Source: Fulvia fulva
Lineage: Eukaryota > Ascomycota > Dothideomycetes > Mycosphaerellales > Mycosphaerellaceae
Direction: 5' to 3'
Length of the DNA stretch: 64,000 bases
NCBI RefSeq assembly: GCF_020509005.1
Contig: NC_063018.1
Span: 2,170,001 to 2,234,000, forward strand
The notes beneath the pieces were generated by a model that was not told where the DNA came from, ran no database searches, and saw nothing but the letters and a program-made list of their open reading frames with translations. Positions 1-11,400 of this stretch are shown in pieces. Made by a program: the position numbers and the translations under genes. Numbering within the stretch: the first letter of the stretch is position 1; every line of letters starts with the position of its first letter.

Positions 1-2480
1 TGGGCTGACCAGATCTGGGCTCCATATAGCATGGCTGGCTTCACAATGGCCTTGTACATAACCTTTGCTTTCGCAAATGTGGCTCCCCATGTGGAGGCTG
101 TAAGCCTGTCAATTGATTGCCTGTTGTTGTCTGCTCTTGCCTGTGCTTTCTTGACCTGTGGTCCCCAGCTGAGCTTTGGATCCATCCATATTCCTAGCAC
201 CCTTAATTCACTTGAGGGTTCTGTTGTGTGTCCCTGAATAGTGATTGGGGCTTGCATATTGTGTCTGTTTCTGGCTCTACTGAAGTGGATGAGTTGATAC
301 TTCTCTGGGGCAAATCTGGCTCCATGTTTCCTGGCCCATTCCTCACATTCCTTGTGTTTCTTCTGCAAGATTCTGCAGTTCTCTTCTGTGCTGTCTGACC
401 AGGCTAGGATGTTTGTGTCATCTACAAACCCTGAGGCTGATGTGTTTCTGGAGTTTAGCTTTGCTGGCAGGTCTGCCATAAAGAGGAGAAACAGGATTGG
501 AGACATTGTTGATCCCTGTGGGATTCCTGTCTCTGTAGGCATGCTGTCAGATTTGTATCTGCCCAGTCTTAGTCTTGTGGTTCTGCCTCTGAGGAAGGAC
601 TGGATAAACTGGACTGTCCAGTTGGGGATAGCCTTCTGTTTCAGGATGTGGATCAGCCTCTGGTGTGAGACATTGTCAAAGGCTCCTGATATGTCTAGTG
701 AGAGGAGTGTGGCTGCTTTGTTGTTCCCAAAGTGCCATAGGGTCTTGATCTGCTCTGTGATAAGTTCCACAGCTGTTAGTATTGATCTTTGTTTCCTGCC
801 TCCCATCTGTTCTTCAGGAAGGATTCCATGTTCTTCAGCTAGGTTTGTCAGCCTTTCTGCTATGATCTTTTCCAGGAGTTTGCCTAGTGTGTTGAGCAAG
901 GCAATAGGTCTGTATGCCTTTAGCTTTGTGTAGTCCTCTTTCTGTGGTTTTCTCAAGACCACAGTCAGTGACTCCTTGAAGTGTTTAGGGCAGTGTCCTT
1001 GGGCCATGCACTGTGAAAAGATGTTTGACAGTGCAGGGGAGATCTGGTCCTTGCATGTCTTGATGAACAAGTTTGGAATCCCATCTGGTCCCGGGGCCTT
1101 GTTTCCTGAGAGTGTCTTAATGATGCTCTTGATCTCTCCCTCTCCCACTGTGCAGGATTGCTCTAGTGGTGTTGGATGCACACTGCCCTCCAGATCCTGC
1201 AGGTCAGCTTCTACCTGTGTGCCAAAGAAATGTTTCCCCAATGCCTGTGCCTTTCCTGGGAGAGTGTGTTGGATTACTCCTTCCTGGTCTTCAATGTTTG
1301 GAAACTGGGGCAGCATGTTTCTGTCCTGTGTGGGTTGTCTTGCCCACTTTGCTAGTTTCCACATCTTCTCAGGATTCTGGGTAATGGATCCAACTGTTGA
1401 CCTCCACTCCAGCATCTTGTCCCTCTTGATCTGGGCCTTCTTGTCTCTGGTTGCCTGGTTGTATCTGTCCCATGCTTCCTGGGAGTGGCTCTGGGTAAGG
1501 GCTCTCCTGGCCTGCCTGGCTGCCTTGACCTTCTCTGAGCATTCCTTTGTCCAGAATGGCTTCTGGTACAGTGACTGTTTCTTTTCTCTGGTGTGGGCTG
1601 CCGCAGTTTCCTGCATTGTTCTAACCAGTTCTGCCACTGCTTGGTCTATGTCTAAGGCTGTTTCCAGTCTCCTGGTCTCTAGTCCAGCTAGCTTCTGTTC
1701 CAGGTCTTGTCTGATCTGTTCCCAGTTGGCTGCCTTCCAGGCCAGCTGAGGTTCTAGGTCTCCTTCCTGCTGTGTCTGTGTTTCAAACTCCACCTGAATT
1801 GGGAGGTGATCTGATGAGGACTCCAAGTCCTGGTTAACCCAGCATCTGGTGACCTTCTGCTGCAGGTCATGTGATGCAAAGCACAGGTCAATGGTGCTTG
1901 AGCTTGCTCTCTGTGACCAGGTAGTTAGGCCCTTTGGGGTAACTAGGTGCATGTTGTTGCTTTGGGTAGTGGAGAGGAGTCTGTTAGCTAGGAAGTGATG
2001 GGCAGGTGCAAAGTCTGATCCCCATGTAGGATGGTGCAAGTTGAAGTCTCCCAGCACGATGTGTTGGGAGTCACTCTGCAGGATGTCTGGCAGCTGTTGT
2101 AGTGTGCCCAGCTGGGTACTGCTTCTGGAGCTGGGGGGTGGGTTGTATACACTGTGGATGTGGATGCTGCCTTGGTTGGTGTTGAGTCTGACTGAGGTGA
2201 TGTCTCCCCCTTCCTGTTGGATTTGTTCCCAGCTGTCTGTTGCCATCTCTTTGCTGATGTACATGCATGTTCTAGGGGTGCCTTGTTTGGCTAGGAGTGT
2301 GTGATACCTTGGGTCGTTAGCAGTAGATGGTCTGTTAGATTTGCTGTTGATCCAAGGTTCCTGGACTGCAATAACTAGGTGTTTCTTTGGGTCCAGTGCT
2401 TGGAGAAAGCTTCTCTGGACCTTGTGCTGGCTTTTGTTGACGTTGTACTGGATAGTGGTAAGATTAGGTGTCTCAATCAT
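1..2480 (-). CDS. LINE-A1 ORF2: endonuclease/reverse transcriptase, 3' end beyond window
   Basis: The ATG at 2480 overlaps the ORF1 stop by four bases (ATGA, 2477-2480). I read the frame codon by codon from 2480 to position 3 and found no stop (about 826 codons). The N-terminal part is an APE-type endonuclease with QEPWI, VLGDFNLHH and STIDLCF-type motifs. Next come the LINE reverse transcriptase blocks: NKAPGPDGI near 1100, YRPIALLNT near 910, LSLDISGAFDNV near 690, IPQGSTMSPILF near 510 and the catalytic GFVDDTNILAW at about 400-430. The C-terminus is off-window; in copy A2 it carries a CPCG-type cysteine motif. The product would nick target DNA and copy the LINE RNA by target-primed reverse transcription. 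All catalytic blocks look intact. Confidence 0.92.
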   Translation of the reverse strand, partial: MIETPNLTTIQYNVNKSQHKVQRSFLQALDPKKHLVIAVQEPWINSKSNRPSTANDPRYHTLLAKQGTPRTCMYISKEMATDSWEQIQQEGGDITSVRLNTNQGSIHIHSVYNPPPSSRSSTQLGTLQQLPDILQSDSQHIVLGDFNLHHPTWGSDFAPAHHFLANRLLSTTQSNNMHLVTPKGLTTWSQRASSSTIDLCFASHDLQQKVTRCWVNQDLESSSDHLPIQVEFETQTQQEGDLEPQLAWKAANWEQIRQDLEQKLAGLETRRLETALDIDQAVAELVRTMQETAAAHTREKKQSLYQKPFWTKECSEKVKAARQARRALTQSHSQEAWDRYNQATRDKKAQIKRDKMLEWRSTVGSITQNPEKMWKLAKWARQPTQDRNMLPQFPNIEDQEGVIQHTLPGKAQALGKHFFGTQVEADLQDLEGSVHPTPLEQSCTVGEGEIKSIIKTLSGNKAPGPDGIPNLFIKTCKDQISPALSNIFSQCMAQGHCPKHFKESLTVVLRKPQKEDYTKLKAYRPIALLNTLGKLLEKIIAERLTNLAEEHGILPEEQMGGRKQRSILTAVELITEQIKTLWHFGNNKAATLLSLDISGAFDNVSHQRLIHILKQKAIPNWTVQFIQSFLRGRTTRLRLGRYKSDSMPTETGIPQGSTMSPILFLLFMADLPAKLNSRNTSASGFVDDTNILAWSDSTEENCRILQKKHKECEEWARKHGARFAPEKYQLIHFSRARNRHNMQAPITIQGHTTEPSSELRVLGIWMDPKLSWGPQVKKAQARADNNRQSIDRLTASTWGATFAKAKVMYKAIVKPAMLYGAQIWSA

Positions 2481-3736
2481 GACTCATCCATGCTGGTCTC
2501 CTGCTGGTCTTCTCGTGCTTCCTGCTGCTGGCTGCTATTTGGGATTGTGGTAAGGTTGAGCCTGCTTTGTGACGGGTCTCTTCCTGCAACCACAATTGAT
2601 TTTGGTCTACCCATAGCAGGGTGGCCTTGGGCCTGTGTGGTCTCTTCTGTTCTGCCTCTTTTCAGAGGGTTGTAGACAGTCCTTAGGGGTTCTTGGGTGA
2701 TTGTCCCTGTCTGGAATCTGATAGGGGTGTTGATCCTGGCTTCTCTTGCCCTCCTCTTTGCCTCAATCCTAGCTGTGCAGTCTTGGGACCAGGAAGGGTG
2801 TTTCTTTCCACAGCATGCACATCTGGCTTCACTCTTTGGGGCTGTGCAATTCTGTACTTTATGGCTACCAGCACAGTGGGAACAAGTGTCCTTTTGGCTT
2901 GGGCATCTAGTAGAGATATGACCATACTGTTGGCACTTGAAGCATTGCAGTAGTCTGTGGGTGCTTCTATGGATTTCTGTGTCCATTCTTTCGCATTCCC
3001 AGAAGATGCCCTTGTCAAGCACGGTGTTTGCCTGTTCTACAGTGCCTATCCAGAGCACTAGAGAAGACTCTCTCTTTGTGTCCTTTGTCTTTCTGTTGAC
3101 CCATGCTGCTTTTGTGATCTGTAGCCCTGGGCATACAGCCTGGTTCTGGTCCTGCAGCCTCTTAAGGTCTCCTTCAATGTCAAACTTTGTGGTCATCCCA
3201 TGGGCAATAACCATATTTTGTTGGTGTGAGACCTTAGCCGTCTTGCCTAGTTTGACTGTCCACTCCTTCTGTGTCTCTAGCCTCTTCCTGTCTTGCTCCT
3301 GTGCTGTGAACAGCTTAAGGACACCTCCCTTCTCTTTCCTGGCTCCAATGATGCCTTGTATCCCAATCTTCTGTATGATCTCCTTGCCTGACAGGCCCTC
3401 AATCTCTTTCTGCTCTTGCTGGTCGGAAATGTAGACCTTGATAGCTGTTTTCTGGGGGGGAGGGTTTTGGGCTGCAACTGCTGCCCAGGTTGGTTGGCTT
3501 AGTTTCTGGCCTTCCTGTGTCCTCTTCTTTGCTGCTGCTGCTACTGTCCTGTTAATGATCTGTCCTGTTTGGCTCCTTAGTGCCTTTAGCCCTCCAAGGA
3601 GCTCCAAAATCATCCCCTTAAGTGCTCTTTCTGGGTGCTCGCCATCTCCTGCCATTGCCATTGTTTCTGCCTTCCTGCAGACCTCCTTCCACTCGTTACT
3701 CTCCTGCTCCTGGTCGTTTCCTGCGATCGCTATCAT
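2477..3736 (-). CDS. LINE-A1 ORF1: Gag-like zinc-knuckle RNA-binding protein
   Basis: This is a complete frame of 419 residues. The first ~120 residues are Ala/Gln/Lys-rich and hydrophilic, followed by a conserved block containing KEWTVKLG and the phrase VIAHGM. Three cysteine-histidine knuckles follow: CFKCQQYGHISTRC (CX2CX4HX4C), a CX2CX3HX4C knuckle and a CX2CX3HX6C knuckle, then a basic tail. This is the usual ORF1 layout of fungal Tad/MGL-type LINEs, where the protein coats the element RNA. The stop TGA (2479-2477) overlaps the ORF2 start, so ORF2 is probably translated by termination and reinitiation. The ATG at 3736 was chosen because no upstream start is available before sequence of a different composition. 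Confidence 0.9.
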   Translation of the reverse strand: MIAIAGNDQEQESNEWKEVCRKAETMAMAGDGEHPERALKGMILELLGGLKALRSQTGQIINRTVAAAAKKRTQEGQKLSQPTWAAVAAQNPPPQKTAIKVYISDQQEQKEIEGLSGKEIIQKIGIQGIIGARKEKGGVLKLFTAQEQDRKRLETQKEWTVKLGKTAKVSHQQNMVIAHGMTTKFDIEGDLKRLQDQNQAVCPGLQITKAAWVNRKTKDTKRESSLVLWIGTVEQANTVLDKGIFWECERMDTEIHRSTHRLLQCFKCQQYGHISTRCPSQKDTCSHCAGSHKVQNCTAPKSEARCACCGKKHPSWSQDCTARIEAKRRAREARINTPIRFQTGTITQEPLRTVYNPLKRGRTEETTQAQGHPAMGRPKSIVVAGRDPSQSRLNLTTIPNSSQQQEAREDQQETSMDES

Positions 3737-3815
3737 CGTGTCACGCCGTTTTTTAGGTAGATTATATTATGTCATCTATATAGGTAAGGACTATAAGGTC
3801 TCTATCCGTATAGAT

Positions 3816-6289
3816 ACTACTGCTCTATATAGCATTGCGGGCTTGACAATGGCCTTGTACATAGTCTGGGCCTTTGTGAAGGTCGCCCCCTAGGTTGACG
3901 TAGTGAGTCTCTCGATTGATTGTCTATTAGTGTCCGCTCTCGCTTGCGCCTTCTTCACTTGTGGTCCCTAGCTAAGTTTCGGGTCTAGCCATATCCTAAG
4001 GACTCTAAGTTCCCTTGTAGGAAGGGTCTCGAACCCCTGGATTTTTACTAGTACTACCAAGTTGTGTTTTGTCTTTGCCTTGCTAAAATAGATAAGTTGG
4101 TACTTGTCCGGTACGAATTTTGCCCTATGCTCTCTTGCCTACTTTTCGCATTGTCTATGTCTCTCCTCTAGGAGTGCGTAGTTTTCCTCTGTAGACCCCG
4201 ACCACGCTAGGATATTTGTGTTATCTACGAACCCCGATGCTAAGGTGTTTACTGTTTCTAGGAGTGGGGTCAGGTCGGCCATAAAGAGGAGGAACAGAAT
4301 TGGGGAGAGTGTAGAGCCCTATAGGATGCCCGTGTTCGCAATTAGGGTCTGCGGGGCTTTGAAGGACCCTAGGAGGATCTGGGTTGTTCTGTCCTTAAGG
4401 AATAACTATACAAAGTGTACTATCTAGGCTAGGATGCTTTTCATTCTAAGGATGTGTAGGAGCCTTACGTAGGACACATTGTCGAAAGCCCCTGATATGT
4501 CTAGTGAAAGCAGTGAGGCTACCTTGTTGTTGCTATAGTGCTAGATGTGTCTGATTTGCTCTATGATCAGTTCGACTACTATGAGGGTAGATCTCTTTTG
4601 TCTCCCCCCTATTTACGTTACCGGGAGGAGGTTGTGTTCTTCTACTATTCCGGTGAGCCTTATAGCTACGACCTTCTCTAGGAGCTTCCCTAGTGTGTTC
4701 AGCAACGCAATTGGTCTATATGACTTCAACTTGGTATAGTCTTCCTTTTAGGGTTTCCTTAGGACGCAAGTCAGTAATTGCCTAAAGGCCTTTAGGCAAT
4801 ACCCCTGCTTCATACACTAGGTAAAGATTGGCGTAAGCACTAGAGTGATAAGGCTGCTACTAGCTTTTAGGTAACAGTTAGGGATCTTGTCTAGGCCTAG
4901 GGCTTTGTTGCCCTTCAGTTTCTTGATAATATTTCCGATCTCTATAGCAGACACTTACTAGTTAGCCTCCCTTAGCGGAGGAATGTGTGTTCCTAGGATG
5001 TTGCTTAGGTCTGCCTCTACCTAAGTCCCGAAGAAGTGGTCTACGAATGCTTTCGCTTTCCCTATCGGAGTGGTTTGCGTTTCCCCGTCTTGGTCCTATA
5101 TTAAGGGAAACTGGGGCGGGGAGTTTCGTTCCTCGTCTAGTTTCCTAGCCCATTCTACTAGTCTCTAGATTTGTTCCGGGTGTTCTGTGATCATCCCTAC
5201 AGTTGACCTCCACTCCTACGTCTTGTCTCTTCTGATCTGCGCCTTCTTTGCTTTACACGCGTTGTTATAGGCTTCCTAGTTTACTTAGGTGCGTCGTTGC
5301 TCCTATCTCCTTCTTGCTCTCCTTGCCTCCTTGACTTTGGCTATGCACTCTGGTGTCTAGTATAGCTTCTAGTATAGCGACCATCTCTTCTTAGGTATAT
5401 AGGCCTAGGCTGCCCTTTGTATAGCTTCTATCAGCTGCTCCACTGCTTGGTCAATCCCCTCCGTTATGTGTATGTTGTCAATGTTCACCTGTTCTAGTTC
5501 GCCTTCTAGCCGCTACTATACTAGTGTCCACTCGGCCTGCTTCTAGCAGAGCCTCCTCTTAGGTTCCCTCTCCTCCTCAACTGTGAGTTGGATGTCGGTT
5601 TGGATTGGATAGTGGTCTAATGAGGACTCTAGTTAGTCATTGACTATGCAGCTTTCTACCCGTCGTGTTAAGGCGTAGGACATAAAGCATAGGTCTAGCG
5701 TGCTAGAACTGTTGTTTCTAGCCCAAGTTTCTGTTCCCTTTAGCGTGATCAAGTCCATTTGGGCTGTTTCTATCTGACCAATGAGCCTCCCTACTAAGAA
5801 GTAGTGTACTAGGGTGAAGTCCGATCCCTACTTTAGGTGATAGAGGTTGAAATCTCCTATCACGATGTTGTGGTTTTGTTGGTCCATTGCTTCCGGGAGC
5901 CTTCCTAGCGTGTGTAGTTGTGTGCTGCTTCTGGACTCTAGAGGTGGGTTGTATACGCTATAGATCAGGACTTGGCCTTGAGTTGTTTTGAGCTACACTG
6001 TAGTGATATCCCTGTCGGTTCTCGGCTAGGCCTGCTAGTCCTCTGCTAGTACCTTCTTACTAACATAGATACAAGTTCGTGGGACTCCCTCGGTTCTGTT
6101 TATTACTACGTAGTATCTCGGGTCTCGTATAGTTAATAGAATCCTAGAGTGTAGGTTGATCTATAGTTCCTGTATTGCTATAATGTGGTGTTCCTCCGGG
6201 TCTAAGGCTTGTAGAAAGCTCCTTTAGACCTTGTCTTTGCTTCTGTTCACATTATACTGAATGATTAATAGTCTGTTAGTATAAGGCAT
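3816..6289 (-). pseudogene. LINE-B ORF2 relic (endonuclease/reverse transcriptase)
   Basis: The ORF2 start ATG (6289-6287) shares its A with the TAA stop of ORF1, giving a TAATG pentamer. Conceptual translation matches LINE-A1 ORF2 from the first residues (IIQYNVNRSKDKV) through the endonuclease (VIGDFNLYH, SSTLDLCF) and the reverse transcriptase. The RT blocks are visible near 4500 (SLDISGAFDNV-like) and 4200-4240 (FVDNTNILAW-like). The frame is broken by many TAG and TAA codons made from CAG, CAA or TGG, and one catalytic Asp of the FVDD block is changed. Homology ends in the YKAIVKPAMLY region, so the C-terminal zinc motif is absent. It is not functional. Confidence 0.85.
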
Positions 6290-7109
6290 TAGGACATGTT
6301 TGTGTCTAGGTCCGTTTGGTCTTACTGTTGGTCTTGCTATTGGTTTTCCCGTCCCTCCTCCTGTTCTTCCCTTTGGGGTTGGCTCCCTATCATTTGGTTG
6401 ATTCTCATTTGTCTATTGCTCTGCGCTGCCTTGTACAAGAACGTTAGTCTCCCTATTGCTAGCACTATTTGTGGCTCCTCTTGTGGCCGGGGTCTCTTAT
6501 TCGGGTGGGTGGTTCTCTCTAGTTGTTTCTGTTCACCTACTAGGAACCTGGTTGGTGTTGTTACCCTTGCTTCCCGCGCTCTCCACTAGGCTGATAGTCT
6601 AACTGGGCATTGGTTTGACTATGCCGGGTGTTTTCTCCCACATACTACGCATCTTGTGTCCTCCTTCCGTTTTTGGCACTCTTGGGTCGCGTGATCACTA
6701 GCATAGTGTGAGCAGACTGGTGTGGCTTTGCTACACTTTAGGGTAATATGTCCGTACTATTGACAGTTGAAACATTGAAGGATTCTGTGGTTGCTCTAAT
6801 AGATTTCTACCCCCAGCCTCTCAAAGTCCCAGTACAACCCTTGGTCTAAGACCTTGTTCGCTTGCTCTGGTGTTGCAACCCATAAGATCAGCGAGGAGGC
6901 CCTCTTGCCCTCCTCTATCTTCTTCTTGACCTACGCTGTCTTTGTGATCTGTAGTCCTGGTGCTGTTACCTAGTTTTGCCTCTAGAGGTTTGGTGTATCC
7001 CTTTGTGTATCAAAGGTTCGTGGGACCCTATGCGCAATTACTATGTACTGTTGATAGGAGACTTTCGCTGTGCTCCCGATCTTTAGTGTCCACTCCTTGT
7101 TTATTTCGA
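6289..7109 (-). pseudogene. LINE-B ORF1 relic, N-terminus replaced by the 5' module
   Basis: Translation on the minus strand begins with LEINKEWTLKIGSTAKVS, matching KEWTVKLGKTAKVS of LINE-A1 ORF1. It continues through three zinc knuckles (CFNCQQYGHITLKC-like at about 6710-6770, then two more) to a Gln-rich tail ending NMS and TAA at 6291-6289. The roughly 135 residues that precede this block in LINE-A1 are missing: LINE homology stops at 7109 and the 1,079-bp module begins. Several TAG codons interrupt the frame. The stop overlaps the ORF2 ATG (TAATG), as in termination-reinitiation LINEs. Confidence 0.83.
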
Positions 7110-8188
7110 GGCAAGGAAGGAATCGTATTTAGCAAGCTAGCTACGAGATAAGGTGACAAGTCTTAACCGCGCTTTCCCACTTATCTAGCACCACCGTGTA
7201 GCCTCGTTTCGAGAGGTTAGCCCGGAGCAAAAGCTTCCCTCTACGCCCTCCCTCCCTGTTTGCTCCTTAAGCTAATATCCACCTCTATAGGCCTAAGCCC
7301 TTTAGTGCTCTCTATTGACCGACATGCGCATCCGTCCTCTCGGGCTATATAGACAGTGTCAGCCGTCGCTACTAGTGTACACTACGCCCTAGGTTTTGAC
7401 GCCCTTCGCGTTACCGTAGCCTATCTCTAGAAAGCGGCCGTCCATGCCTCGCAGGTTTGCTCGGGGCACACACTACGCCGGGCAGCGTACTCCTTGCGTT
7501 TCTACCTACTAACTAATATGAAGTTCCTTATTACCCTGCCCTCGATCCTCCCCGATCACAGAACTAATCCACTTGCATTATACGTCTTTTCCCCGTCCTA
7601 ATAGCCGTCTTTTCCTTGCTTAGGCTATCGTCTTTTCCTCGTCGCAATCTACTATGTCAGACTAGGTGCGTTGTGTAGCGGGACAGGCAGTGCCTTAGGC
7701 AAAACCCTCGTTCCTATACCGGGTGTTTAACAGGCCCTTATAGGCTTCGTCGCGTGTCCACCTACCCACCGCATTGCCCGCTAGCAAACACTAGATTGTT
7801 TCGTAGTCCGCTCGACGCCGTTGCATAGTCCGCTCAGTTGTTGTTCTGTAGTCCGCTCGTCTAATGTTCGTCGCTTAGCCCGCTCGGTTTGCGGTCTCCG
7901 GAGGTGAAAATTCTGCACTTATACTAGAGGTGTCCTGTCGAGCGTATAGGCTACGGCTCCGCGCCCTTCTTACACGTAGAAAGAAGAGGGACTCGCTCCC
8001 GACACGAGTACACGCTCGTCGGATAGTTTTCATACCCGTTTTGCTAGTAGTCCTCTGTTCGCCGCGGCTTCGCCTACGTTGCGCGCCCGTCGCGCCTACG
8101 ACGCTCTAGCGTGAGAATACTTGGCTCTCTCGTAGCTAGACGAGAGGTTCGTAGCCGACACCACGTATAGGTGATTCTCGTCGTCGAC
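7110..8188 (-). repeat. 1,079-bp 5' module, copy 1 (WEIRD-like part of a composite LINE)
   Basis: This segment is the reverse complement of 32818-33896. The two copies have the same length, the same 5' terminus (GTCGACGACGAG, minus strand here from 8188) and the same 3' terminus (TTCCTTCCTTGCC). Differences are mostly CpA/TpA. No long ORF or protein homology is visible. It contains a 7-bp stem hairpin at 8127-8146, three GGAAAAGACG-like repeats (near 7585-7640) and four or five AGCGGRCTA-like repeats (near 7775-7895). Its position at the 5' end of two different LINE families resembles WEIRD in the MINE elements of Magnaporthe; sequence relationship to WEIRD is untested. Confidence 0.85.
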
Positions 8189-8428
8189 CTATAAAGTATA
8201 TATAGTGATCTTAAAAGAAAGATAATAAATCTGAAATTTTTAGATTCCTATATCTTCGCCTTATAGAGAGATTCCTCGTAAATCCTAGCCTCCTACTAAG
8301 GTCGCCTCCCAACTATATATATCTTAGTAGTACCCCTATATACCCCTACTACGTAATTAACCGTTAAAGGTTAACGAGATTCGACGCGCAAATTTCAGGG
8401 TCTAAAGGAGGCCCTTAGCTCGTTGATA
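8189..8428 (-). repeat. Gypsy-1 left LTR (3' LTR in coding sense), possibly truncated
   Basis: The segment matches 15391-15520 joined to 20663-20765, including the motifs GATAATAAATCTGAAATTT and ACGCGCAAATTTCAGGG. The match supplies the empty-site sequence showing that LINE-C sits inside the other LTR. The outer boundary is uncertain because the LINE-B composite adjoins it at 8188. Confidence 0.7.
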
Positions 8429-8429
8429 T

Positions 8430-11400
8430 ATCCTCCCCTATTACGAAACTGTCCCTAGTTTTACCTCCGCTACGCTAATATAAACCAAGAAACTATACCT
8501 ATAAGTTATACGTAAGGAAGGCGGATCCGGCGTCTAGTTAAGTAGTTAGTCTAGAGATACTAAGGAGATTGTAAGTTTATTCTATAAGGGGCTAAGGAGG
8601 CCAAGTCAAAGTCTAGTCTTTATAGTAAGCCTACTCTCAAATTAAGGATATAGCCTAGAAATTACTTAAGTACGCTAGAAACTAGGTAGCCTAAAAAAAG
8701 AAATAATGAAGTCCTATCCCTCCTTTAACCTAAATCCTAGTAAATTTGGCCATCTCCTCCGTAGTAAGGTTATAAGGCCGTACCTATAGTCTCGTCGGCT
8801 TAGACTCTAGTTCCGGAAGTATAGTAGCTCTATTAATACCTATTAGAAGTATATTGTTATCCTCTTCGTCGTTCGGACGTAGTAGGTCTATTCTTATTTA
8901 GAAGATCGCCTTTTTCGACATTCGCGACATCAACCCTATCCTCTAGCGCTATAATGTCTTTAGCTTTAGGAAGATTAAGCTCCGGGTCCGTTCTTAACTA
9001 TAGGATTAGCTTTAGGTTCTCTCGGGCTTATATACCCTTTAACCTCGTACTATTAAGCTCTTTAAGGACGTATATACTAAACCCTAAGTACACCTTAGCT
9101 ATATAACACGGCCTAAGCTAGCGGTAACTAATCTTTTTAGATAGGTCATCCTTATACGGCTTGTCGAACTTGACTACAAGATCTCCGACCTCGAACCCCT
9201 AGAAGTTAATACTACGTTTAGTATCAAAGTATTCCTTACTTAGGGTATAAAGCCTTACTCTTCGTAATTATAACTCCTAAAGACTTATATCCCGTACCTA
9301 TAACTAACGCGCCTAAATAGCTAATAGCTCCTCCGTTGATCTAATAGAACCCTATTTATAGTTCGCCTATATCGGGTATTCCACCTCGATCGGGAGAATA
9401 TATAGGACCTCCGCCGGAGTTATACCCGTAATTCTAGATACCGTAGTTCTATTAGCCTAAAGTACCGTAGTAATCTATTGTTACTAGGACTTATAGGTGT
9501 TCTTAGTAAGCTTAGCTAATATAGCTAGAACAGGTCGATATCCTACTTCTATAGTTATATTTAACTACGGATAGTAGGGTAAGATCCGGATGTACTTAAT
9601 GCCTATACTAATAAGCATCCTCTCTACCTCCCCTTCGTTAATACTAGCGTTATTAAGCATAATCTTATAGTAGTATCTATACCGGCTAAACACTATCTTG
9701 TATAGGAACTTAGTAATCGCCCGCGAATTTAGAGGCTTCCGTACGACCTTCGCCTTAATCTACCTACTTAGAGCTTCTCGGGCGATAAGTAAGTACCCGT
9801 TTCTATATACGTAGACGGGATCGTAGTACTACCTCTCTCCTACAACCTACTAAGTCGATAAGTACATTTCTCCTACTCTCTAGTTACCTTCGCGAAAGTT
9901 ATAAGGAGTATAAGTCCTTACCTAATTCGATACGTCGGAGAAGTAGCCCTCCTAGTAATACCGGCTAGTAATAAGATTATATACTAGCTCTATACTCCGG
10001 TAACTATACTTTTTATAATAGTATATTACGATCTCTTTCTAAGTATTATTATCGTCTACTACTAGCTATATCGGTATACCTCTTCGCCGCTAATAAAACA
10101 AGAGCTTGTCTCTTAAGTAGTACCGAGGACTATTCTTAACGAGGTTTCGATTCTTAGCCCGGGTGAACCCTTCTGGTCGTATTCGATATACTAGAATATA
10201 AGCTATAAGCTCGGAATTGTTACTATACTAGGGTTCGAGGAGTCGTTTACGCTCTAGAATAACGGGGAAAGTATTAACTAGCTCGGCGTAACGGAAGAAT
10301 TTGTCGTTAATTATCTTATTAATATTATCGTTAGGTTCCGTAAGCTCCTTAGCTATAAGTAGTTTATAAGATAGTACATCCGGTCCGGAGTACTTCTTCC
10401 TATCGACATACCTTACTTTAAAGGTAAATAGCCGGATCTAAGTAACCTACCTTACTATTATAGAGTTTAGAATATCGGATACTAGCCGATTTAACTACTA
10501 TACTAGTGTTTTAGTATTAACTTTAAAGATAAAGTCTACTCCTACGAGGTAGCGCTACACCTTCTTAAGGCCCTTTAGTACTCCGAGGCACTCCCGCTTC
10601 CCTATACCGTACTTAGCCTCGTTTACGTTCTAGGTGCCGCTCTTATACCTTACTAGGTGTCTTCGTCGAGTATTATCTAGTAATTCCTACGATATTATAT
10701 AACCCTACCTAATACTACTCGCGTTAATAGAAACGAAGATCCTACTAGCTCCTAGGGCGTAGGAGATAGTTACTAACGCTAGTACTATTACTAAGAATCT
10801 TACTAGGTTCTCTTTCGAGAACTACTTATTCTTAGTCTAGACAAACTCGACGTCCTTCCTTAAAAGCTTATATATTAGCCGAGCGACAATTACAAACTAG
10901 GGGACCTAAATCCGGAAGTAAATATAGATCCTAATATAAACCCGAACGTCCTTTACGTACTTTAGGGTTAGCTAGTTTAAGATCTTAGCTACTATCTTAG
11001 GATCTAGATAGCGGCCGCTCGGGCTAGTAATATAGCCTACGATCTTTAGGGTCTTATAAAGCCACTACGACTTCTCCCCTACGACTACCGCTCCGGCCCT
11101 CTCTAGGTCCGTAAGAATAAGATTAAGGGACATAATATATTCTACGACCTATTGTCGAAGGCTAGGCTCTACCTTAGCGTTACTATAGTCCTTAGTAGGA
11201 CCTTTTACGCCGATATCGTTAAGAATTAGTTTTGCTCGGTAAGAAATATAGTCTATTAACACCTTAGTTACTACCCGTACGAACTGAGTAACTGAGTTCG
11301 TCGTACCCTATAGTAACGTTATATACCGTATAAGCCTAAGAGGCATTATAAAGGCCGTTAAGTCTCGGCTACTTTCGTTAAGCGTGATCTAGTCGTACCC

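Larger units (their letters stand above)
1..3757 (-). mobile_element. LINE-A1: intact Tad1/MGL-like non-LTR retrotransposon, partial at window edge
   Basis: The element has two overlapping reading frames on the minus strand: ORF1 (zinc-knuckle nucleic-acid-binding protein) and ORF2 (endonuclease plus reverse transcriptase). Both are open with no internal stop. CpA and TpG are at normal levels, unlike almost everything from 3758 to 43031. The related copy at 22134-24139 aligns from ORF2 to a (ATCT)n tail; by that alignment roughly 1.1 kb of 3' sequence lies off the left edge. The 5' end is placed at about 3740-3757, where RIPed LINE-B sequence begins, leaving only about 20 bp upstream of the ORF1 ATG. 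It may be slightly 5'-truncated. The lack of RIP and intact frames suggest a recent and possibly competent copy. Confidence 0.88.
3758..8188 (-). mobile_element. LINE-B composite: 1,079-bp module fused to a 5'-truncated LINE, heavily RIPed
   Basis: Read on the minus strand, the element starts at 8188 with a 1,079-bp segment that lacks LINE homology. It joins a LINE at about codon 135 of ORF1 (compared with LINE-A1) and continues through ORF1 and ORF2 to about 3816, where recognisable reverse-transcriptase homology stops. The last 58 bp before LINE-A1 are unassigned. Either LINE-A1 inserted into LINE-B, with the LINE-B 3' end off-window, or the LINE-B 3' end has been lost. The LINE part is closer to LINE-A than to LINE-D. 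Stops and CpA/TpG loss are frequent throughout. Confidence 0.82.

Noticed and set aside
352..3893. Plus-strand ORFs of 70-257 codons across the first 4 kb
   Set aside because: They are antisense to the intact LINE-A1 ORF1 and ORF2 and to LINE-B; none has a recognisable domain.
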